Positions 38,904 through 47,069 of a stretch of DNA of 64,000 bases are shown here, one piece after another. Every line of letters begins with the position of its first letter. Within the stretch, counting starts at the first letter, position 1. Below the pieces are notes generated by a model. That model ran no database searches. It saw only the letters and a list, made by a program, of their open reading frames with translations, and was not told the origin of the DNA. Source of the stretch: Pseudonocardia sp. EC080619-01 (GTDB lineage Bacteria; Actinomycetota; Actinomycetes; Mycobacteriales; Pseudonocardiaceae); the NCBI RefSeq assembly GCF_001420995.1, contig NZ_CP012184.1, positions 3,270,501 to 3,334,500 of the forward strand, read 5' to 3'. The position numbers were made by a program, and so were the translations under genes.

Positions 38904-40019
38904 TCAGGAGGCGTGGATGGGGCCCTCCCGCTCGGCGAGCGGGATCCCCTCGCCGCCCCAGTGCTGGGCGATCATCTCCGCCGCGATCGACACCGCGGTC
39001 TCCTCCGGGGTACGGGCACCCAGGTCGAGACCGATCGGCGACGACATCCGTCCGATCTCGGCCTCGGTGAGGCCGCGCTCGCGGAGCCGGTCGATCCGGT
39101 CGTCGTGGGTGCGGCGGGACCCCATCGCCCCGATGTAGCCGACCTCCGGCAGCCGCAGCGCGACCTCCAGCAGGGGCACGTCGAACTTCGGGTCGTGGGT
39201 GAGCACGCACAGCGCGGTCCGCTGGTCGATCCGCCCCGCGTCGGCCTCGGCCTGCAGGTAGCGGTGCGGCCACTCGACGACGACCTCGTTCGCCCCCGGG
39301 AACCGGCTGGCGGTCGCGAAGACCGGGCGCGCGTCGCACACGGTCACCCGGAAGCCGAGGAAGCCGCCCATCCGGGCCACCGCGGCCGCGAAGTCGATCG
39401 CGCCGAACACGATCATCCGGGGCGGCGGGGCGAAGGACTCGACGAACACCTGGAGGCCCTCGCCGCGCCGCTCGCCGTGCACCCCGTAGGTCAGGGTCGC
39501 GTTGCGGCCGGAGTCGAGCAGGCCGCGGACGTCGTCGCGGACGGCGTCGTCGATCCGGTCCGAGCCCGTGCCGCCCTCCGTGCGGTCCGGCCACACGACC
39601 AGGCGCGAGCCGAGCAGCTCGGACGGGCCCGCGACGACGGTCGCGACCGCCACCGGGTCCTCGGCGCGGATCGCGTCGGCGATCCGGCCGAGCTGGTCGT
39701 AGGTCTCGGGGGTCACCTTCTCGACGAAGATGTCCAGGATCCCGCCGCAGGTGAGGCCGACGGCGAACGCGTCGTCGTCGGACACCCCGTAGCGCTGCAG
39801 CACCGGGCGCTCGTCGGACAACACCTGCTGGCCGAGCTCGTAGACGGCGCCCTCGACGCAGCCGCCCGACACCGAGCCGACGGCCTCGCCACCCGGTCCG
39901 ACCAGCATCGACGCGCCGGGCTGGCGCGGAGCGGACCGGAAGGTGCCGACCACCGTGGCCAGCGCGGCCGGCTGCCCGTTCTTCCACCAGCCCTCGAGCT
40001 GGTCGATCACGTCACGCAT
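38904..40019 (-). CDS. XdhC/CoxI family molybdenum-enzyme maturation factor
   Basis: This 371-residue protein has the two XdhC domains: the N-terminal part with RSAPRQPGASMLV and VSGGCVEGAVYE, including the conserved Cys, and a C-terminal Rossmann part with RMIVFGAIDFAAAVARMGGFLG and VGYIGAMGSRRTH. XdhC proteins bind the molybdenum cofactor and help its sulfuration and insertion into xanthine or CO dehydrogenase-type enzymes. Its start overlaps the end of the VWA gene by 8 nt. No molybdenum hydroxylase gene is in the window. Confidence 0.9.
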   Translation of the reverse strand: MRDVIDQLEGWWKNGQPAALATVVGTFRSAPRQPGASMLVGPGGEAVGSVSGGCVEGAVYELGQQVLSDERPVLQRYGVSDDDAFAVGLTCGGILDIFVEKVTPETYDQLGRIADAIRAEDPVAVATVVAGPSELLGSRLVVWPDRTEGGTGSDRIDDAVRDDVRGLLDSGRNATLTYGVHGERRGEGLQVFVESFAPPPRMIVFGAIDFAAAVARMGGFLGFRVTVCDARPVFATASRFPGANEVVVEWPHRYLQAEADAGRIDQRTALCVLTHDPKFDVPLLEVALRLPEVGYIGAMGSRRTHDDRIDRLRERGLTEAEIGRMSSPIGLDLGARTPEETAVSIAAEMIAQHWGGEGIPLAEREGPIHAS

Positions 40020-41142
40020 CTCGCACCACCTTCAGCAGCTTCTCCAGCGTGTCCAGGCTGTGCCCGGCCAGCAAGTCGTCCAAGTGCGGCAGGGCCGCGA
40101 CTATTCCGCCCTGGACGGGGGCGTAGCCGTCCTTGCCGGCGTGCGGGTTCACCCAGATCAGCCGGTGGGCCAGCCGGGACAGCTGCTCCACCTGCTCGCC
40201 CAGCAGTTCCGTGCCGCCGCGTTCCCAGCCGTCGGAGAAGACCACGACGACGGCGCGGCGGGCGGCCCCACGGCGCCCCCACCGGTCGACGAACGCCTTC
40301 AGCAACTCGCCGAGACGCGTTCCCCCGGACCAGTCGGGAATCGCCTTCCCGGCCGTACCGAGTGCTCTTTCCGGATCACGCAGACGCAATTCCCGGGTGA
40401 TTCTCGTCAAACGCGTGCCGAGGGTGAACGCCTCCACCGAACGCGGCGAGCGTCGCACGAAGACGTGCGCGAACCGCATCAGCGCGTCGGCGTACGGCTC
40501 CATCGAGCCGGAGACGTCGATCAGCAGGACGACCTTGCGCGGGCGCCGGGACGAGTCCCGCCGCCGGATCGTGGACAGCTCGCCCTGGTTGCGCAGCGCG
40601 GTGCGCAGCGTGCGCTGCGGGTCGGCCGTGCCGCGCCGGTGCGGCCGCCGTCGCCGCGACGCCCGGGTCGGGGGCTCCGGCCGCAGCAGCGTCATCAGCC
40701 TGCGGAGGTGCTCCCGCTCGGCCGGGCTGAGCTCGCCGAGGTCGCGGCTGCGCAGCACCTCGGTGCCGGTGGCGGCGGCCTTGATCTGCGGGCCGTCGTC
40801 GTCGGTGTCGTCCTCGCCGGCACCCTCCCGGCCGGGGACGAGCGCGGCGAGCCGCGGCGGGGCGGGCGGGCGCTCGTCGCGGTTCGTGGCCCGACGGCCC
40901 TCCGACGGCTCGAACCAGGAGGGGAAGGCCAGGTCGTAGCGGACGACGTCGTCCGGGTCGCCGCACAGCGTCAACCGGCCCGCCCAGTACGCCTGCTCCC
41001 GGTCGGTGACGTCGAGGGTGTCCAGGGCCTGCAGGAACGCGGTCACCCGGTCCTGGGTCACGGGCACGCCGGCGGCACGCAGCACCTCGGTGAAGCCGAC
41101 GAGTCCCGTCAGCAGCTCGTCGGTGGGGGGCGGGGCGGTCAC
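40012..41142 (-). CDS. VWA domain protein, CoxE-like
   Basis: This 376-residue protein has a C-terminal von Willebrand A domain with the metal-site motif LLIDVSGSMEPYADAL, a Thr in SGGTRLGELL and Asp in VVFSDGWERGG. The N-terminal helical half (about 1-130) and the basic linker are as in CoxE. CoxE works with a MoxR ATPase (CoxD) to finish the active site of molybdenum hydroxylases. The start is GTG 41142, 4 nt after the MoxR stop, with no ribosome site, so translation is coupled. Confidence 0.88.
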   Translation of the reverse strand: MTAPPPTDELLTGLVGFTEVLRAAGVPVTQDRVTAFLQALDTLDVTDREQAYWAGRLTLCGDPDDVVRYDLAFPSWFEPSEGRRATNRDERPPAPPRLAALVPGREGAGEDDTDDDGPQIKAAATGTEVLRSRDLGELSPAEREHLRRLMTLLRPEPPTRASRRRRPHRRGTADPQRTLRTALRNQGELSTIRRRDSSRRPRKVVLLIDVSGSMEPYADALMRFAHVFVRRSPRSVEAFTLGTRLTRITRELRLRDPERALGTAGKAIPDWSGGTRLGELLKAFVDRWGRRGAARRAVVVVFSDGWERGGTELLGEQVEQLSRLAHRLIWVNPHAGKDGYAPVQGGIVAALPHLDDLLAGHSLDTLEKLLKVVRDA

Positions 41143-41146
41143 GGCG

Positions 41147-42064
41147 TCAGGAGGCGAGCAGGGAGTCGAGCTGCTTGTGCACCCGGTCGGCGTCCTCGCG
41201 GTACTTGAGGACCGCGCCGAGGGTGCGGGCGGCGGTCTCCGGGTCCAGGTGGCGGGCGCCGACCAGCTGCAGCGCACGGGCCCAGTCCAGGGTCTCGGCC
41301 ACGCCCGGCGGCTTGATCAGGTCGGAGTGCCGCAGCTTCTGCACCGCGCGCGCGACGGACGCGGCGAGCCGCTCCGGCACGTCGGGCAGCCTGCTGTGCA
41401 GGATCTCGATCTCCCGCTCGATCGTCGGGTGCTCGAGCCAGAGGTAGAGGCAGCGGCGCTTGAGGGCGTCGTGCACCTCGCGGGTCCGGTTGGAGGTGAG
41501 GACGACGATCGGCGGCGTCTGCGCGCGCACCTCCCCGACCTCGGGGATGGTGACGGCGTGCTCGGTGAGGACCTCCAGCAGGAAGGCCTCGAACTCGTCG
41601 TCGGCGCGGTCGATCTCGTCGATGAGCAGCACCGACGGGCTGGTGCGCAGCGCGCGCAGGATCGGCCGGTCCAGCAGGAAGCGCTCGTCGTAGAGGGAGG
41701 ACTCGACCGCGTCGGCGTCGAGGTCCCCGCCGGTCGCCTCCAGGGTGCGCAGGTGCAGCAGCTGCCGGGGGAAGTCCCAGTCGTACAGGGCCTGACCGGC
41801 GTCGATGCCGTCGTGGCACTGGAGCCGGATCAGCGGTGCGCCGAGGGTCTCGGCGAGGGCCTGCGCCAGCGCGGTCTTGCCGGTACCCGGCTCGCCCTCG
41901 CAGAACAGCGGGCGGTTCATCTGCATGGCCAGGTAGGCCGCCGTGGCGAGGCCGTCGTCGGCCAGGTACCCGGTGCCACGCAGCGCGGTGGCGAGGTCGG
42001 CCGGGCTCCCTGGTGCCGGACGGGCGGGGTGCCCCGGCGCGCCGGCGGGTGCGGAGTCGTTCAC
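41147..42064 (-). CDS. MoxR-type AAA+ ATPase, CoxD-like
   Basis: This 305-residue AAA+ protein has Walker A GEPGTGKTALAQAL, Walker B LLIDEIDRADDEFEAFLLEVL and sensor 1 IVVLTSNRTREVHDALKRRC. MoxR ATPases remodel client enzymes. With the adjacent VWA protein this matches the CoxD-CoxE pair that inserts copper or sulfur into CO dehydrogenase-like enzymes. I chose GTG 42064; the upstream extension is Gly/Arg-rich. It is the first gene of the MoxR-VWA-XdhC operon. Confidence 0.88.
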   Translation of the reverse strand: MNDSAPAGAPGHPARPAPGSPADLATALRGTGYLADDGLATAAYLAMQMNRPLFCEGEPGTGKTALAQALAETLGAPLIRLQCHDGIDAGQALYDWDFPRQLLHLRTLEATGGDLDADAVESSLYDERFLLDRPILRALRTSPSVLLIDEIDRADDEFEAFLLEVLTEHAVTIPEVGEVRAQTPPIVVLTSNRTREVHDALKRRCLYLWLEHPTIEREIEILHSRLPDVPERLAASVARAVQKLRHSDLIKPPGVAETLDWARALQLVGARHLDPETAARTLGAVLKYREDADRVHKQLDSLLAS

Positions 42065-42493
42065 CGAACCAGCATGCCGGACGGGACGCGGCAGCGGCCA
42101 CAGCAGGCGGCCCCGGCCGCACCCTCCGGAGGGTGTGCGCCCATCCCCGTACAGACGAACGAGCGGCCCGGAAGGTTCGGTTTGCTTCCACACCTGAAAT
42201 ATTCACAGTCGCGAGATAGGTCCGTGATGTGACGTCGTTGACCAGTGCATTTAGGATTGATCTGATAATTACAACGGTGTCACCGTGATTCCGCTCACCG
42301 GCCCGATGTTTGACGGATTCTTTTCGCCCGTTCACTGTTCCGCCTCGGCCGGTCCGACCGGAGCGGCCAGCTGAACGAGCCAACATCCGGGCCCGCCGCG
42401 CCGAACCACCCCCGTCCTGCGGCAGTCCGGTCCGTCGAGGAATACAGAACGGGACGGGGACGAGAGAGAACACTTCCGCGGGCGTCATGGACG
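42065..42493. promoter_or_regulatory. divergent promoter region between moxR and the split rpf gene
   Basis: There is no gene in these 429 nt. The stretch 42185-42290 is unusually AT-rich for this genome (for example GAAATATTCACAG and GATCTGATAATTACAACGG) and probably contains the promoters. Several TGTGA/TCACA-like half sites are present but none forms a full CRP palindrome. Confidence 0.4.
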
Positions 42494-42598
42494 TCGCTCC
42501 CCGGTCCCGATCGACGCTCCGCGACGAACGGCGGGCACACCTGTGCCCGGGGACCCAGCGCGGACGTGCGACTGATCGGGCCGGCGCGGTGGGAGCGA
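42494..42598 (+). ncRNA. probable c-di-AMP riboswitch (ydaO type) upstream of rpf
   Basis: TCGCTCCC at 42494-42501 pairs perfectly with GGGAGCGA at 42591-42598, closing a structured region. Inside are CGCGACGAACGGCGGGC and GCCCGGGGACCCAGC, which resemble the conserved ydaO core. In streptomycetes the rpfA gene is controlled by this riboswitch. Here the 3' strand of the closing helix contains the ribosome site (GGGAG, 9 nt before the ATG), so folding would hide it. The match was made by eye. Confidence 0.6.
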
Positions 42599-42604
42599 AG
42601 CACA

Positions 42605-42739
42605 ATGTCTCAGGGACCCAAGGGCCGAAGTCTCCTGCGCGTCGCCGCGGCGGGAATCGTCGCGGTCGGCGCGACGGCTGCGATCGCCGGCACCGCCAAC
42701 GCCGCCCCGGACAACGTCTGGGACCAGCTCGCGCAGTGC
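42605..42739 (+). pseudogene. split rpf gene, segment 1 (signal peptide and start of Rpf domain)
   Basis: Forty-five codons encode a signal peptide (RVAAAGIVAVGATAAIAGTANA) and the first residues of the mature resuscitation-promoting factor, ending DNVWDQLAQC. The last codon is the conserved Cys just before the catalytic Glu. From 42740 the sequence is foreign and the frame reads into the element. Joined to 46885-46932 and 50390-50773 it gives an intact 188-residue Rpf. Alone it would encode only a short secreted peptide with no lytic activity. Confidence 0.88.
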
Positions 42740-42845
42740 TCTGTTGACCGGACTAGCGGGTTGTGGGCCCGCGTGTCGTCACAGATGGCGGCGTTGCTCG
42801 GTGTAGCCGTTAGCGCTTCTGATCACGAAAGCGCGGAGGCTGCTG

Positions 42846-44192
42846 ATGTCGAGGGAACGGGAGCTGCAGGACCTGGAGCTGGGCCGGTGGGGTCGCGTGA
42901 CTGCGACTGATCACCTGCCGGGCTGGGAGGTACGCGGCCCGGACGGGTGCGCGATTGAGCCGGTGAACGAGTTCCTGGTCGAGCTCGCTGCCCGCGGGAT
43001 GTCGGCGCACACGGTGCGCAGTTACGCCTATGACCTGCTGCGCTGGTGGCGGTTCTTGGCTGTAGTCGAGGTTCGTTGGGATCGGGCGTCGTCGGCGGAG
43101 GTCCGGGATCTGGTGCTGTGGCTGCGGCGCGCCACCAAGCCGGGCGCGTCGCGGCGGCGGGAGTCCGCGGTCACGGCGGGGACGGTGAACCCGGTGACGC
43201 GCAAGGCATATCCCGGAGATGGCTATGCGGCCCGGACGGTGCGCCACAGCAATGCGGTGTTGCGGGCGTTCTACGAGTTCTGGATCGACGAACGCGGCGG
43301 GGGGCCGCTGGTGAATCCCGTGCCGCGGGAGCGGGACCGGTCCGGTCAGCGTGCGGGCGCGCACCACAATCCGCTGGGCCCGTTCACACCGCGGCCGCGG
43401 CTGCGCTACAACCCGCGGCTGCCGCGGTCGCGGCCGCGGGCGATGCCCGATGAGCAGTGGGAGTCGCTTTTCGAGGCGCTGCGCTCGGACCGGGACCGGG
43501 CAATGGTGGCCATGGCGGTCAGCAGTGGCGCCCGGATCGGAGAGCTGCTTGGGGTCCGGGGCGCGGACCTGGACTGGGGCGAGCAGCTGGTCCGGGTCCA
43601 TCGCAAGGGCAGCAACGCACAGCAGTGGCTGCCGGTCTCGGGCGAGACATTCGTGTGGTTGCGTCTCTACATCGAGCAACTCGGCGGCGAGGTGGGACCG
43701 GGCGAGCCGCTGTGGCAGACGCTGCGCCGGCGGCACCGTGGCCCAGTCTTGAGGGGGGTAGACGGGGCCACGGTCGATGGGACGCCGCCGAGCGGACCCA
43801 TCACGGCGGTAACGATCAGCGGGGGCTCGGAGGTTCGGGGACGAAAGCCATTGAGCTATGACGCGTGGCGGGCGGTCATGCGGCGGGCGAACGCGGTGCT
43901 CGGCACGAACTGGTCGATGCACGACCTACGGCACACGTGTGCCCTCCGGATGATCCGGGACGACCGGCTGTCGTTGCGGGACGTGCAGACTGTGCTCGGG
44001 CACGCCCACTTGACCACGACGCAGCAGTACTTGTGTGACGACGAATCCGTGGTCCTAGGCCGGGTGCACGAGCACTTGGCCAGGCTCGGCGAACCAGCGC
44101 CGGTCGCGCCGGCCAGGGCCGCCGACTACGCCGCCGAGGATATGGCGATCTTGCTGGGGCCGTTCTCGGGTCAAGCCGGAGGGCAGCGATGA
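42846..44192 (+). CDS. tyrosine recombinase (TnpA-like) of element 1
   Basis: This 448-residue protein has an N-terminal SAM-like core-binding domain (about 35-200, with MSAHTVRSYAYDLLRWWRFL) and a C-terminal catalytic domain. The tyrosine-recombinase residues are visible: Arg in SSGARIGELLGV, His and Arg in MHDLRHTCALR, His in LGHAHLTTTQQYL, whose Tyr is the nucleophile. It overlaps the next recombinase gene by 4 nt (ATGA). The order small recombinase then large recombinase is that of TnpA and TnpB in Tn554, which act together in site-specific transposition. Confidence 0.9.
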   Translation: MSRERELQDLELGRWGRVTATDHLPGWEVRGPDGCAIEPVNEFLVELAARGMSAHTVRSYAYDLLRWWRFLAVVEVRWDRASSAEVRDLVLWLRRATKPGASRRRESAVTAGTVNPVTRKAYPGDGYAARTVRHSNAVLRAFYEFWIDERGGGPLVNPVPRERDRSGQRAGAHHNPLGPFTPRPRLRYNPRLPRSRPRAMPDEQWESLFEALRSDRDRAMVAMAVSSGARIGELLGVRGADLDWGEQLVRVHRKGSNAQQWLPVSGETFVWLRLYIEQLGGEVGPGEPLWQTLRRRHRGPVLRGVDGATVDGTPPSGPITAVTISGGSEVRGRKPLSYDAWRAVMRRANAVLGTNWSMHDLRHTCALRMIRDDRLSLRDVQTVLGHAHLTTTQQYLCDDESVVLGRVHEHLARLGEPAPVAPARAADYAAEDMAILLGPFSGQAGGQR

Positions 44193-46780
44193 GCCCGGCG
44201 AAGACGGCCCGGTCGATGCCGGCGTCGGTGCCAAACGCTTCCCCGGCGGGGCCGCAGTCGGGAGCACCGCGCGGCATCGACGCAGCGGAATCGGCGGCGA
44301 TGCAGGTCCCGTCACGCTCGGGCCCGGTCAACGACGTTGATCTGGACCAGGTGCTGGCACTACTGCCGGGGTTGCCGATCTGGCCACCGGCCGGGGGCGG
44401 GGAACGCCAGCATCGACTGCGGGGGGCCCGCCGGATCCTGGAGTGGTTGGAGTCATTCCCGGGCGATGGCTGGCAGCAGCGGTGGGTTCTCTCGGGAGCC
44501 GACACCGGGGTGGGGTGGCTCGAGGATCTTCGCCGCAAACCAGGCGTCAGAGACCGCTCGGACCTCACCAGCGGCCTGGGCTGTCTGCTGTCGGCGCGCG
44601 TGGTGCTGCCCAGCTATGACTTCCTCGCCGCCTACCGCGCCATGAACTTGTTCATCGACGCCCGGCGGTGTCTGAGCCCGACAGCTTTCACCCAGCTCGA
44701 GGAGACCGTGCAGGCCCGCAGGCTCGAGGGCCGGATACCTGCCGAGGCCGTGGTGATCTTGACCAAGCTGGTTCTGCACACCGGCCGGGAACTGGAGCAG
44801 ATCACTGCGGAAGACTTCGCCGAGTTCCGCATCTGGTCCTACACCCACCGCGGCCGCGATCTGCGCGGCACGTTCGTGGCCTGGGACCTGCTCGCTACCG
44901 TCACCGAGCTGTCCGGGCCCCGCCCGGAGCCGTGGGAACGCGCCCGGCTCGGCCAACGCAGCCCGGCTGAACTGGTGGACCGCTACCGGATCCAGAACCG
45001 CTCGATCCGGGATCTGCTGGTGCGCTACTTGAGCGAATTGGAACAGCGCAGCGACCACAGCACGATGCTGAACCGGTCGAACCAGCTGGTTTCGCTGTTC
45101 TGGGTCGATCTGGAGGCCCACCACCCGGGACTGGACTCACTTCGCCTGTCACCGGACATGGTGTCGGCCTGGAAGCGACGGCTCGGTGAGCACAAGCGGG
45201 GTGGCAAACGCGCTGCTCTCGGAGTGCAACAGGTCTTGATCACCGTCCGTGCGTTCTACCTCGACCTGGCCGAGTGGGCGATCGAAGACCCCAGCTGGGC
45301 GCCATGGGTAGTGCCTTGTCCGATTCCGCGTCGCGACACCGCCAACATTCGGCCGCAAAAACAACGAGCTGCACTGACCGCGCGGATGCACCAGCGCGTC
45401 CGCGATCGGCTCCCGCACCTACTGACACTGGCCGAGACCGCGCAGAACTCCCACGCACACTGGGCCGCGGTCCTCACCGCGGCCCAATGCACGGAGATCG
45501 GCGCCGAGTTCAGCGTGTCCACCCCCGAGCCAGCCAGCGATTCCACCGAGCAGGACGGCGCGAGTGCCATACCGGGGACAGCGCCCCGCTATCGCCGGGT
45601 CGCGCGGCGCAGTCATACCGAGCGCGGCGGCCGATCCTGCGAGCAGTCTTCCGTGACTGTCCAACCCCTGCCCGGTCCTGCAACAGAAGGCCGAGACGAG
45701 GACCGGGACGAGCCTGGCGAGCGGATCGACGTAGTCCGGCGTGAGGATAAGACGTTCTGGGCCTGGGCGGTGATCGAAACATTGCGCCACACCGGGCTAC
45801 GGGTCGAGGAACTACTCGAGCTGACCGAACTGGCGTTGTCGTCCTATCGGCTCCCCCCTACCGGCGAGGTGGTGCCGCTCCTGCAGGTCCTGCCGTCCAA
45901 AATCGACGAAGAACGGCTATTGCTGGTCAGCCCGGAACTGGCCAGCGTGCTGGCCAGCATCGTGAGCAGGCTGCGCGCCGACAACGATGGCCGCATACCG
46001 GTCGTGTCGCGCTGGGACCATCACGAGCGGGTCTACGGGCCGGTCCTGCCGCACCTATTCCAGCGGCGCGCGGGCCCCACTCGACAGCGGGCGCTGACCC
46101 GCGACATGGTGCACCGTCTGCTGCAAGGCACCGTCGACGCGGCTGGACTGCGCGGTCGCGACGGAGAGCCGCTGCGGTTCACCCCACACGACTTTCGGCG
46201 CATGTTCGCCACCGAGGCCGTCACAACGGGGCTGCCCGTCCACATCGCTGCCCGGCTGCTCGGCCATCACAGCCTCAACACCACCCAGTCCTACCTAGCG
46301 GTGTTCGACGAGGAGTTGATTCGCACCTACCGCACCTACCTCGACCGGCGGCGCGCGGTGCGCCCCAGCGCCGAGTATCGCGAACCCACCCCGGCTGAGT
46401 GGGCCGAGTTCGAGCAGCACTTCGAGCGCCGGGCTCTTGAACTGGGCAGCTGCGCGCGGCCCTACGGAACCCCGTGCTCGCACGAGCACGCCTGCCTGCG
46501 CTGTCCGATGCAGCGCGTCGACCCCCGCGCCCGCCAGCGACTGGTCACGATCCTTGCCAATCTCACCGACCGCATCGACGAAGCCCGCGTCCACGGCTGG
46601 CTCGGCGAACTCGAGGGCCTCGAACACACCCTGCGCGCCGGACAGGCAAAACTCGCCGCCCTCGATCGCTCCGCCCGCACTCACCGAGCGGCGGTCACCG
46701 ATCTCGGAATGCCCACACCGACCTCGGCCTCGGAGCCAGCACCCGGCCGATCGACGCCCTCGAAGGAGACAGTTCGATGA
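44189..46780 (+). CDS. large tyrosine recombinase (TnpB-like) of element 1
   Basis: This 863-residue protein is longer than Tn554 TnpB (about 630). Catalytic residues are Arg in RHTGLRVEELLEL, His/Arg in PHDFRRMFATE and LLGHHSLNTTQSYL with the Tyr. After the catalytic domain comes a cysteine cluster (CARPYGTPCSHEHACLRC), also seen in modified form in the other element, which may bind metal. An Asp/Glu/Arg-rich insert near 440-510 accounts for part of the extra length. The C-terminal helices may form a coiled coil. The gene ends with an ATGA overlap onto a short frame. Confidence 0.88.
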   Translation: MSPAKTARSMPASVPNASPAGPQSGAPRGIDAAESAAMQVPSRSGPVNDVDLDQVLALLPGLPIWPPAGGGERQHRLRGARRILEWLESFPGDGWQQRWVLSGADTGVGWLEDLRRKPGVRDRSDLTSGLGCLLSARVVLPSYDFLAAYRAMNLFIDARRCLSPTAFTQLEETVQARRLEGRIPAEAVVILTKLVLHTGRELEQITAEDFAEFRIWSYTHRGRDLRGTFVAWDLLATVTELSGPRPEPWERARLGQRSPAELVDRYRIQNRSIRDLLVRYLSELEQRSDHSTMLNRSNQLVSLFWVDLEAHHPGLDSLRLSPDMVSAWKRRLGEHKRGGKRAALGVQQVLITVRAFYLDLAEWAIEDPSWAPWVVPCPIPRRDTANIRPQKQRAALTARMHQRVRDRLPHLLTLAETAQNSHAHWAAVLTAAQCTEIGAEFSVSTPEPASDSTEQDGASAIPGTAPRYRRVARRSHTERGGRSCEQSSVTVQPLPGPATEGRDEDRDEPGERIDVVRREDKTFWAWAVIETLRHTGLRVEELLELTELALSSYRLPPTGEVVPLLQVLPSKIDEERLLLVSPELASVLASIVSRLRADNDGRIPVVSRWDHHERVYGPVLPHLFQRRAGPTRQRALTRDMVHRLLQGTVDAAGLRGRDGEPLRFTPHDFRRMFATEAVTTGLPVHIAARLLGHHSLNTTQSYLAVFDEELIRTYRTYLDRRRAVRPSAEYREPTPAEWAEFEQHFERRALELGSCARPYGTPCSHEHACLRCPMQRVDPRARQRLVTILANLTDRIDEARVHGWLGELEGLEHTLRAGQAKLAALDRSARTHRAAVTDLGMPTPTSASEPAPGRSTPSKETVR

Positions 46781-47040
46781 TCACCACACGCCCGAGTCGC
46801 GGCCGCAGTTTCACCCCCATCGGACAGCTAAATCGACCTACTCGCGCTGGGGCGGTCGCACCCACCGCGCTACTCCAGATAAGCGAGTCCGGTGGCGACT
46901 GGACGATCGATTCTGGCAACGGATACCAGGGTGTTATCCGAACAGATCCACTACAGGGTGATGCAGATCACTGCCCTGCGAGTGGGAGGAGTTGGGGCGC
47001 GCGGATGATGTCGTGGCTCGGTCTGGAGGGTTCGTCGTGA
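46777..47040 (+). CDS. short coupled frame running from element 1 through the Rpf island into element 2
   Basis: An ATG overlapping the end of the large recombinase gene (ATGA) has an excellent ribosome site (GAAGGAGAC, 8 nt). It opens 87 codons. The first 35 are element sequence; the next 16 read the Rpf fragment in its correct frame (ESGGDWTIDSGNGYQG); the rest is the end of element 2. In Tn554 a third gene, tnpC, has this position, but this frame is too short to be a whole TnpC. It may be translated by accident or be the remnant of a third gene. Confidence 0.35.
   Translation: MITTRPSRGRSFTPIGQLNRPTRAGAVAPTALLQISESGGDWTIDSGNGYQGVIRTDPLQGDADHCPASGRSWGARMMSWLGLEGSS
46885..46932 (+). pseudogene. 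split rpf gene, segment 2 (48-bp catalytic island)
   Basis: Sixteen codons read ESGGDWTIDSGNGYQG, which is the catalytic heart of an Rpf domain (compare CESTGNWAANTGNGFSG in the intact paralogue at 52770). The first codon is the catalytic Glu. It is flanked on both sides by recombinase elements. Its fit to the left and right segments is exact in both frame and protein sequence. Confidence 0.88.
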
Positions 47041-47069
47041 CGCCCGGGCGCGCGGATTCGGCTGGGCGG

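Larger units (their letters stand above)
42740..46884 (+). mobile_element. Tn554-like element 1 (two tyrosine recombinases) inserted in rpf
   Basis: These 4145 bp separate the Cys codon of the Rpf domain from its catalytic Glu codon. The element carries two overlapping recombinase genes on the plus strand and a short third frame. Its left end begins TCTGTTGACCGG and its right end is CCAGATAAGC. The dinucleotide GC is shared by both junctions (42738-42739 and 46883-46884), which fits a very short crossover core and no long target duplication. No cargo genes are present. Confidence 0.8.
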
